Shown: one piece after another, positions 1 through 5,624 of the stretch
How the letters are laid out: every line of letters begins with the position of its first letter
Numbering within the stretch: the first letter of the stretch is position 1
Translations under genes and position numbers: made by a program
The notes under the pieces: model-generated
Database searches by the model: none
What the model was told of the DNA's origin: nothing
The model's input: only the letters and a program-made list of their open reading frames with translations
Source of the DNA: Armatimonadota bacterium
Lineage (GTDB): Bacteria > Armatimonadota > Fimbriimonadia > Fimbriimonadales > ATM1
DNA length: 10,393 nucleotides
Reading direction: 5' to 3'
NCBI GenBank assembly: GCA_013816225.1
Contig: JACDEQ010000056.1
Coordinates: forward strand, 1 to 10,393

Positions 1-1113
1 GTAGTCGGGTGTGTCAACCACGTCGTAGCCGTCATACGGGAACTTGCCAAAGCGATCCTCGAAGAAGGCCACGGAATCGCGAGCCATTTCGGCATCATGC
101 TTGGCGCGGTTCTTGTCGACATTCAAATGCCACGCCCTAAACTTTCGGCCGCGCCCTTCGGTCTCGTGCGCAAGAGAATACGGGCCGCCAACGGCGTGAA
201 AATAGGGAATTGCCAGCATGTTTTTGTATTCGACCACTTTCCGGGTACCTACTACTTTCTCGCCGACGAGGTTGCCGTTGCCCATCAAGAGCCATTCCTT
301 CGGCCCGTCGATTCGAGTTGTCGATGTTGCTGGGCCACGCCCGATATGCGGATACCAGTACGAGGTAAGCAGCATCTGGTCCGGGGTCGTCTTGTCTAGT
401 CCGCGAAGGTTGACGGACGCATCGTATTTGAGCTGGAGTTGGCCGCCATCTGAGGCGTTGGTTAGGTAGATGATCCCGCCGGCTTGGAGAAGTTGTGTCG
501 TCTTGGGATTGAGCATCGACTCGCCCAGGCTCTTGTTGACAATGAGCTCGACTGGCAGGCCATTGTAGGTCGCGGCCAGCACCGTGTACGCATCGTTCAT
601 GCGCATGAAGGCTGTTCGCGGCCCGTCGCCAACCCGCTTCAACTCGCAGACGGCCGTGATGCTTGCCCGGCTGTTTTCCGGCTGAAGTTTCAAATCGAAA
701 TCAATGTGTTCGACCTTGTATGCAGTCTTGAGATCCTCGGGCATTTCACGCCCCAGCCGTAATCCCTCGCCTGTCGGCACGAGCGGAAACACTGCGTCGT
801 GCTCGGCCTCAAGGCCCTGATATCTGTGGAAAACGATCCAGTATTTTCCGAAGTTTTCAAAGCCCGGTGGGGCAGGAAAGGGCGAAATACCAATACTGCG
901 CAGCGAAGCGCCCGGCCCGGCCATCGCCTCTAAATGGGCGGCGTATGACGGCTCGTTGAAGAGCGGACGCAATTGTTCGTAGCGCGCGGACTTAGCGGCG
1001 GCGTGTAGCCGATCGACCATCGCGACAGCATCCTGCAAGTCGTCCGTCGAATATGTGGGAGCTAGCATGAGGGCGGCAATGGTCAGCAGCATGATCAAAA
1101 GTATGACGAGCAC
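1..1113 (-). CDS. M1-family metallopeptidase-like protein, N-terminal part (cut by window edge)
   Basis: This reading frame stays open from a GTG at 1113 to base 1, giving 371 residues, and continues beyond the window. Residues 2-18 are strongly hydrophobic (LVILLIMLLTIAALM) and look like a signal peptide or membrane anchor. Residues 250-285 (SYWYPHIGRGPAT, then PKEWLLMGNGNLVGE) and 349-371 (AFFEDRFGKFPYDGYDVVDTP) resemble the N-terminal beta domain and the entry to the catalytic domain of M1 aminopeptidases. In M1 enzymes this stretch precedes the GxMEN and HExxH zinc motifs, which would lie outside the window, so catalysis cannot be confirmed. A role in cleaving peptides outside the cytoplasm is inferred. 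The start is uncertain: no Shine-Dalgarno is visible before GTG 1113, and ATG codons at 1092 and 1068 are alternatives. The gene is divergent from hrcA with only 32 bases between the starts. An M1 domain inside a larger transporter-linked protein is possible. Confidence 0.72.
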   Translation of the reverse strand, partial: MLVILLIMLLTIAALMLAPTYSTDDLQDAVAMVDRLHAAAKSARYEQLRPLFNEPSYAAHLEAMAGPGASLRSIGISPFPAPPGFENFGKYWIVFHRYQGLEAEHDAVFPLVPTGEGLRLGREMPEDLKTAYKVEHIDFDLKLQPENSRASITAVCELKRVGDGPRTAFMRMNDAYTVLAATYNGLPVELIVNKSLGESMLNPKTTQLLQAGGIIYLTNASDGGQLQLKYDASVNLRGLDKTTPDQMLLTSYWYPHIGRGPATSTTRIDGPKEWLLMGNGNLVGEKVVGTRKVVEYKNMLAIPYFHAVGGPYSLAHETEGRGRKFRAWHLNVDKNRAKHDAEMARDSVAFFEDRFGKFPYDGYDVVDTPDY

Positions 1114-1135
1114 TGCGCCGAGTCTGTAACATAAT

Positions 1136-1140
1136 GAGGA
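1136..1140 (+). promoter_or_regulatory. Ribosome binding site that fixes the hrcA start
   Basis: GAGGA ends five bases before the ATG at 1146. An earlier in-frame ATG at 1134 overlaps this GAGGA and has no Shine-Dalgarno of its own, so 1146 is the better start. Confidence 0.6.
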
Positions 1141-1145
1141 TACCG

Positions 1146-2177
1146 ATGGAAGAGTTGACAGAAAGAAAGCAGCGCATCCTCCGGGCCGTTGTGATTGAGT
1201 ACGTCGAAACAGCGGAACCCGTCGGCAGCGGCTTGCTGGTGGAGCGTTACACCTTCGGCGTCAGCCCGGCGACCGTGCGAAACGAACTCTCCGAGATGTC
1301 CGAGCGCGGGTTTCTCGAACAGCCGCACACGTCCGCCGGACGAATTCCATCGGATACCGGATATCGATACTTCGTCGATCGTCTGAGCGAGCGGTCGGTG
1401 CAGAGCGACGCTGCGAAGCAGGTAAGGGATTTGTCGCGGAACGAAGCGACCCTTCATCAGTTGCTGGCAGAAACATGCCGCGTGCTCTCCCGGTTGACGT
1501 CCCAAGTGTCGATTGCGGCAACTCTCGGTGAGCGGAGCATTTCGGTCAAAAGTGTGAGTGTCACGGGCGTTACAAAAGAGCGGGCACTCGTGGCCGCCGT
1601 GTTCAGCAATGGGTCCATCGAGACCCGGATCATTCCAGCGACGCCCGACCTTACGCTGGCCGACATACACGATGTTTCTCTCGCCCTCACAGCCGCTGCA
1701 TGCGAGGTCAAGATCGGCCCCATCGCACGGATGGCATCTCCTGAATTCGGCGAGCTAAAGCCCGCAGCTCGGATTTTGGGCGCCGCGGCTTGGAAATCGC
1801 TCAAGTCGATTTGTCGATCCCTTTCCACGGGTAAGGTCATTACGGAGGGTACTCAGTACCTCTTTTCACAGCCGGAGTTCAAAGGCGACGTCGATGCGCT
1901 CGGGAAGATCATTTCTGCACTGGGAAGTGAGGAGACCCTTCACGAAGCGCTCGACAAGCCATACGACAAAGGCGCCACGGTCACGATAGGCCACGAAAAC
2001 TCACCCGATGCTCTTCACCGCCTTGCGATAATCGCAAGCCGCTTCTATTCAGGACAGGAGGAGGCAGGCGCCATCGGAATCGCCGGGCCAACACGCATGC
2101 GGTATTCGGACACGATCCCGCTAGTCGAGACAGCCGCGAAAGCTCTTTCGGAAGCACTTTCGCGGCTTATGCGCTAG
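1146..2177 (+). CDS. hrcA: Heat-inducible transcription repressor HrcA
   Basis: HrcA is a cytoplasmic repressor that binds the CIRCE operator of chaperone genes and depends on GroEL for its active fold. The 343-residue product matches the family from the first residues. Residues 1-80 form the winged-helix domain, with the signature YVETAEPVGS near 19-28, the recognition-helix region VSPATVRNELSEM at 39-51, and the hallmark EQPHTSAGRIPSDTGYRY at 58-75. The rest fits the dimerisation and inserted domains, and the length is typical. The start at 1146 is chosen for its GAGGA ribosome binding site. Its usual partners grpE, dnaK and dnaJ are absent from this window. I see no CIRCE element (TTAGCACTC-N9-GAGTGCTAA) in front of it, so self-regulation is not supported. 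Its last 11 bases overlap the convergent end of lnt. Confidence 0.95.
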   Translation: MEELTERKQRILRAVVIEYVETAEPVGSGLLVERYTFGVSPATVRNELSEMSERGFLEQPHTSAGRIPSDTGYRYFVDRLSERSVQSDAAKQVRDLSRNEATLHQLLAETCRVLSRLTSQVSIAATLGERSISVKSVSVTGVTKERALVAAVFSNGSIETRIIPATPDLTLADIHDVSLALTAAACEVKIGPIARMASPEFGELKPAARILGAAAWKSLKSICRSLSTGKVITEGTQYLFSQPEFKGDVDALGKIISALGSEETLHEALDKPYDKGATVTIGHENSPDALHRLAIIASRFYSGQEEAGAIGIAGPTRMRYSDTIPLVETAAKALSEALSRLMR

Positions 2178-3621
2178 TCCCCTTACGCACGGGCCAAAGT
2201 GCGATCAAGGTCATTGCGGCGAGGGCGAGCCATGGAAACCATTGCCTTACGATGATCGGCTTGTGCGAAGAAACAAGTACTTCCGCTTGCACGGTGGTCG
2301 TAGTGCCGATCGGCGCTTGAGCGACGATGTTGCCACGCGAGTCGATGATCATGCTGGGCCCGAGCGAGGCGCTGCGAACGACGGGCATCCGGTTCTCGAC
2401 TGCCCGGAGGACCGCCCCGGCTTTCAGGGCGTCGATTGCGCCCGTTCCTTGATACCAGTCGTCCAGACTCAGGACGGCGAGAATCTCCGCCCCGTTAGCT
2501 GCGTGCGTTCTCGCAACTTCCTCAAAAAGTGCCTCGAAACAGAGCAATCCCCCAACCCTTAGCCGGCCTACCGTCAAGGTTTGCACACGTTCGCCCGGAA
2601 TTAAGTCCCCCCTCGGTAGGTTGAAATCCTTGAGGAACGCGAGCCGATTGCGAAACGGCACATACTCGCCAAAGATCACCAGGCGAACCTTGTCCGCGGC
2701 TTGCCATTTGCCATCAAACGCGAACAGGCTCTGGTAGCTGGCGCCTGCGTCGTCGCGCTGGCCGCCCATAATTGTAGGTTCAACGAAATCGATCGGAAAT
2801 GGAGCGGTCGGCTTTTCTCCGCTCCAACGAGATACGCCTTCCGGAAGCACCGTAAGGTCCCTGGCCACATGTGCGCCCACCTCGATTGCCTGCGGTACTT
2901 TGACCGCCAGCTTGGCGTCCATCGCTTGATTTGTATTGAAGGCGAGATCCACGCCCGGCTGTACCGCAGCCACGCGCTTTTGCTCACCCTGCACCGGCGT
3001 GAAAGCGCTTAGAAGCGACCCGCCCATGATAAGCATCGCTACGATAACATATGTCCATGTGCGCCGGGCAGGGAAGTCCTCTTTGAGCCAAAGCATCGCT
3101 CCGACAACGTTGATCAAGACGACCCACGCGCCAAGGAAATAGGGCCCGGCCCACCAAGCAGGCTGAAGCAAGGCCGGGGCCTGCCACAAACTTGCTCCCA
3201 GGAGGGACCACGGATAGAAAAGGTATGGGATCGTCGAGCGGAACACCTCGACGCCGGCCCAGATGAGCGGAAAAGCCCAGGGCCAATTTCGGTTCCATGC
3301 CTTTGCCGCCACTCCGGCGAACAGTGCGAAGTACGCTGCAAACGCGCTGCAAACTAGCAACCATGGCACCATCGCCAGCAAGGAGGAGCCGGTCCATCTG
3401 CCCACGAATTGCTCGAGCCAGAACATGTTGGGCAACGCGAATGCCAGCCCGAAAATATAACCTCTGGCAAACGCCGCCCAAAAGCGCAGCCCGCGAATGT
3501 TGACCAGCAACGGTACAAGCGCCACAAACGCAAGAAATAGCAAGTTGAATGGTGGGAAGGCAAGGGCAAGCAAAAGCCCACCGCCAACCGGCATCCCAAG
3601 CGGCCGCAATCGCCTCAGCAT
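2167..3621 (-). CDS. lnt: Apolipoprotein N-acyltransferase
   Basis: Lnt transfers an acyl chain from phospholipid to the N-terminal cysteine of lipoproteins, the last step of lipoprotein maturation in the inner membrane of diderm bacteria. Using ATG 3621 (484 residues), the first ~210 residues are mostly hydrophobic helices (for example FPPFNLLFLAFVALVPLL and FYPWSLLGASLWQ). A nitrilase-like periplasmic domain follows, and one last helix lies near residues 462-477 (FPWLALAAMTLIALWP). The triad is intact by family alignment: Glu261 in LPEG, Lys311 in ADKVRLVIFGEYVP, and Cys361 in GGLLCFEALFEE. The frame also reads upstream to a TTG at 3642. I prefer ATG 3621, which overlaps the upstream phosphatase stop by 7 bases and suggests translational coupling. 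The last 11 bases overlap hrcA on the other strand. Confidence 0.93.
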   Translation of the reverse strand: MLRRLRPLGMPVGGGLLLALAFPPFNLLFLAFVALVPLLVNIRGLRFWAAFARGYIFGLAFALPNMFWLEQFVGRWTGSSLLAMVPWLLVCSAFAAYFALFAGVAAKAWNRNWPWAFPLIWAGVEVFRSTIPYLFYPWSLLGASLWQAPALLQPAWWAGPYFLGAWVVLINVVGAMLWLKEDFPARRTWTYVIVAMLIMGGSLLSAFTPVQGEQKRVAAVQPGVDLAFNTNQAMDAKLAVKVPQAIEVGAHVARDLTVLPEGVSRWSGEKPTAPFPIDFVEPTIMGGQRDDAGASYQSLFAFDGKWQAADKVRLVIFGEYVPFRNRLAFLKDFNLPRGDLIPGERVQTLTVGRLRVGGLLCFEALFEEVARTHAANGAEILAVLSLDDWYQGTGAIDALKAGAVLRAVENRMPVVRSASLGPSMIIDSRGNIVAQAPIGTTTTVQAEVLVSSHKPIIVRQWFPWLALAAMTLIALWPVRKGTSA

Positions 3622-4232
3622 GACGTTCTGAGGTGAGAGCAATCGTCGAAGCGGACCATTCTCCGCGTTCCGATCTCGTCGAAAGTTATCTCGGTGATGC
3701 CACCGTTCGACAGACGAAAACAGTCCGCGGTCGCGGGTGACCCGTGCAAAAGGGCAGCGATTAAAGCCGAGCCTGAACCGCCGTGCGTAAAAATGGCCAC
3801 CGTGCCGGAAGAGCGCCTCTCAAGAAGCTCGACCAAGAAATAGCCAACGCGAGCGAAGACATCGATGCCGCTCTCACCGCCTCCAGACAACTGCAGCACC
3901 GGGTCCGCCTTGCATGCGCGGTACGCTTCCTGATCTCGTTCAAGTATGTCTTCGCGAGTCATGCCCTCCCACGAACCGTAATCGCGCTCGCGGAGGCGAA
4001 TATCGGATATCACTTCAACGCCGATCTTTTGGGACAGCGCTTCCGCGGTCGCCAACGTTCGCTTCATGTCGCTGCTATACACAGCGTCGACGGATTCCTG
4101 CCGCAACGCAACCGAACACATTTCAGCTTGCTTTAGGCCAGCCTCATCCAGCTCGATGTCGGCATGCCCCTGGCTCCGGCCTTCCAGGTTGTACGAAGTT
4201 TGTCCGTGACGGATGATAAGGAGGCGGAGCAT
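3615..4232 (-). CDS. Histidine phosphatase family protein (phosphoglycerate mutase-like)
   Basis: This 205-residue protein belongs to the histidine phosphatase (cofactor-dependent PGM-like, branch 2-like) group. These enzymes hydrolyse or transfer phosphate through a phosphohistidine. The catalytic RHG triplet is at residues 8-10 (LLIIRHGQTSYN). Other phosphate-pocket residues are visible: Arg58 in SSDMKRT, Glu82 in RERDYGSWEG and His150 in IFTHGG. Members act on many substrates (phosphosugars, alpha-ribazole phosphate, phosphoglycerate), and nothing here identifies the substrate. The lack of cobalamin genes nearby argues against a confident CobC call. It is the promoter-proximal gene of a two-gene unit with lnt, which it overlaps slightly. 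No Shine-Dalgarno is evident before ATG 4232. A TATAAC hexamer ends 8 bases upstream. Confidence 0.9.
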   Translation of the reverse strand: MLRLLIIRHGQTSYNLEGRSQGHADIELDEAGLKQAEMCSVALRQESVDAVYSSDMKRTLATAEALSQKIGVEVISDIRLRERDYGSWEGMTREDILERDQEAYRACKADPVLQLSGGGESGIDVFARVGYFLVELLERRSSGTVAIFTHGGSGSALIAALLHGSPATADCFRLSNGGITEITFDEIGTRRMVRFDDCSHLRTSC

Positions 4233-4240
4233 GTGGTCGG

Positions 4241-4246
4241 GTTATA
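4241..4246 (-). promoter_or_regulatory. Possible -10 element of the phosphatase-lnt unit
   Basis: The minus strand reads GGCAGG-TATAAC, with 8 bases between the hexamer and the ATG at 4232. A matching -35 box is poor (CGGAAC at 17 bases). The rest of 4233-4430 shows no gene that I can support. Confidence 0.33.
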
Positions 4247-4430
4247 CCTGCCAAGGCTCCAGAGTTCCGACGTCGTTACCTTCGTGGTCGACGATCAAAC
4301 GGCCCGATGTGGAACTTTTACCGGCAGTGGTGCCTGTGCCTGTGTGACGATCGTGAAAGCCACGGATTCGAAAATCGGCGCGCACGATTCGGGCAAACGC
4401 GAAATGAGCGACGATAATGCGAACTGGAAA

Positions 4431-4507
4431 TGGTCGGGGCGGGCAGATTTGAACTGCCGACCTCTGCGTCCCGAACGCAGCGCTCTACCAAGCTGAGCCA
4501 CGCCCCG
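4431..4507 (-). tRNA. tRNA-Pro, anticodon CGG
   Basis: Read on the minus strand, this 77-base gene folds as a full cloverleaf. The acceptor arm CGGGGCG pairs with CGCCCCG. The D arm has GCTC paired with GAGC around AGCTTGGTA. The anticodon stem CTGCG/CGCAG holds the loop TTCGGGA, with anticodon CGG at 4473-4471. The variable segment is short, and the T arm is GGCAG/CTGCC around TTCAAAT. The discriminator base is A and the 3' CCA is encoded at 4433-4431. The CGG anticodon reads proline codon CCG. The first base pair C1-G72 is typical of bacterial tRNA-Pro. Confidence 0.97.
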
Positions 4508-4519
4508 ATATGAGCAGTC

Positions 4520-4548
4520 AGTATACCGGGCTCCCGGTCGTCGAACAA
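4520..4548 (-). promoter_or_regulatory. Sigma70-type promoter of tRNA-Pro
   Basis: On the minus strand TTGTTC (-35, 4548-4543) and TATACT (-10, 4525-4520) are separated by exactly 17 bases. Transcription would begin about 5-6 bases before the mature tRNA 5' end at 4507. The spacer contains the near-palindrome CCGGG-AG-CCCGG (4537-4526) directly against the -10 box. Confidence 0.72.
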
Positions 4549-4594
4549 ATCCCACTCTTCGGGCGTAGCACAGGTGTTAGTCGAGGCATAAAGA

Positions 4595-5080
4595 ATGATA
4601 GAAATACCGATTTGGTGGCTGGTCGTTACAGGAATATTCGCGATTGTGAGTATCGTTGCCGTTTTGGCCCAGGCGGCGCTCATCGTTGTCCTGATCAAGC
4701 TGGTCAAGGATTTGCAGCCAAGAATCGGAATGATCGCCGGAAAGGTCGAAGCGATTGCCGACCGAGTCGAAGGCATTGCCCAGCGCGTCGAGAGCGTGTC
4801 GCAATCGGCCAAGGGCATTGCAGAATCCGCAAGAGGCACCGTCCAAACGCTCACGGGCCGTGCCGAGACCGTGGCGTCAAAGTTCCAGCACGTGGCCACA
4901 CTGTCCTCGGACAGTGTGGAGAATCGCATGAGGTCCTTCGCGCCCTTCTTTGTTTACGCGCGGCTCGCTTTCGAATTGCTGAGCAAGTTTGCAGACTTCA
5001 AGAGCGAGCGTCAACGCGACCGTCGTGACTACCGAGACGGCACCATGGGCGAACTGCGTGCACCGGTCAACGATAATTAA
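4595..5080 (+). CDS. Membrane-anchored helical protein of unknown function
   Basis: This 161-residue protein is not one I can name. Residues 7-37 form one long hydrophobic helix (WWLVVTGIFAIVSIVAVLAQ onward), followed by a basic stop. Residues 41-100 are a heptad-like amphipathic region with recurring short units (GKVEAIADRVEGIAQRVESV, then SQSAKGIAESARGTVQ), consistent with a coiled coil or an extended surface helix. The C-terminus (136-150) is highly charged (KSERQRDRRDYRD). The architecture resembles DUF948/YtxH-type single-pass proteins that sit on the inner membrane with a helical tail, but homology is not established. GAGG at 4583-4586 lies eight bases before the ATG and supports the start. 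Its last 14 bases overlap the convergent 3' end of yajQ, so the two transcripts would be antisense at their ends. Confidence 0.8.
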   Translation: MIEIPIWWLVVTGIFAIVSIVAVLAQAALIVVLIKLVKDLQPRIGMIAGKVEAIADRVEGIAQRVESVSQSAKGIAESARGTVQTLTGRAETVASKFQHVATLSSDSVENRMRSFAPFFVYARLAFELLSKFADFKSERQRDRRDYRDGTMGELRAPVNDN

Positions 5081-5561
5081 CGAACTCTGCTGGAAAGTCT
5101 AGGTCGAGGCCCTTTACGAAGACGATCGCCTTTTGAAGCTCATCTTTGTCTTTGCCCGTCACCCGCAATTCGTCGCCCTGAATCTGCGCCTGGATCTTGA
5201 GGCCCTTGTCCTTGATTTTTTTTATCAGTGACTTGGCCTGATCCTGCGCGATTCCTTGTTTGAATGACGCTTTCTGGTGCACTGTCAACTTTGCACCCTT
5301 TTCGATCTTGCCGTAATCGAGTTGGCGCAAATCTATCGCCCGCTTGATCAGCTTGCTCTCGACGATATCTTTCAGCTGCGACAGCTTGAATTCATCGTCT
5401 GACGTAAGAGTTAGCGCCTCTTTATCCAACTGGATATCGCTTTGCGAGCCCTTGAAGTCGAATCTGTTAGCGAGCTCGCGCTGCGCCTGATCGATTGCGT
5501 TCTTCATTTCTTGCATATCGATCCGAGAGACGATATCGAAGGAATACTCTTTTGCTGCCAC
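5067..5561 (-). CDS. yajQ: YajQ family cyclic-di-GMP/nucleotide-binding protein
   Basis: YajQ (UPF0234) proteins are small cytoplasmic proteins with two ferredoxin-like alpha/beta domains. Some members bind cyclic di-GMP and affect transcription, and others have been reported to bind nucleotides or RNA. The 164-residue product has the family length and its landmarks. These are YSFDIVSRIDMQEMKNAIDQ at 6-25 and ELANRFDFKGS at 29-39, then the middle segment KGAKLTVHQKASFKQGI at 88-104. The C-terminal signature LDFPAEFVNYR is at 154-164. The start is a GTG at 5561, fitting the normal family N-terminus. No Shine-Dalgarno precedes it, and the promoter places the transcript start almost on the GTG. 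No c-di-GMP synthase or phosphodiesterase lies nearby, so its ligand here is unproven. Confidence 0.95.
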   Translation of the reverse strand: MAAKEYSFDIVSRIDMQEMKNAIDQAQRELANRFDFKGSQSDIQLDKEALTLTSDDEFKLSQLKDIVESKLIKRAIDLRQLDYGKIEKGAKLTVHQKASFKQGIAQDQAKSLIKKIKDKGLKIQAQIQGDELRVTGKDKDELQKAIVFVKGLDLDFPAEFVNYR

Positions 5562-5569
5562 AGGGCTGA

Positions 5570-5598
5570 ATTGTACCGGGCTTCCCCTCCCGATCCAA
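5570..5598 (-). promoter_or_regulatory. Promoter of yajQ, predicted near-leaderless
   Basis: On the minus strand TTGGAT (5598-5593) and TACAAT (5575-5570) are 17 bases apart. Only 8 bases separate the -10 box from the GTG start, so transcription should begin at or within two bases of the start codon. The -35 match is weak. The -10 match is five of six. Confidence 0.5.
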
Positions 5599-5615
5599 AG
5601 GCGCCGGGAGGGGAA
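5582..5615 (-). terminator. Perfect 11-bp inverted repeat after the two-domain secreted protein gene
   Basis: TTCCCCTCCCG at 5582-5592 is the exact reverse complement of CGGGAGGGGAA at 5605-5615, with a 12-base loop. It begins 9 bases after the stop codon of the gene ending at 5625, as a terminator would. No U-run follows on the minus strand, so it may instead stop transcription with Rho, protect the 3' end, or act on the overlapping yajQ promoter. Confidence 0.5.
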
Positions 5616-5624
5616 TGCTTGCCG

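Noticed and set aside
1095..1670. A 191-codon open frame antisense to hrcA
   Set aside because: It lies opposite a strongly supported HrcA coding region, and its product is rich in His, Arg and Cys with no domain. This is typical of a shadow frame in GC-rich DNA.
4370..4393. Possible terminator after tRNA-Pro (AATCG/CGATT with a 7-base loop followed by TT on the minus strand)
   Set aside because: The stem is only five base pairs and the T tract is two bases, too weak to call.
4295..4555. Open reading frames running through the tRNA-Pro gene on both strands
   Set aside because: They cover a clear tRNA and its promoter, and their products have no protein-like composition or recognisable motif.
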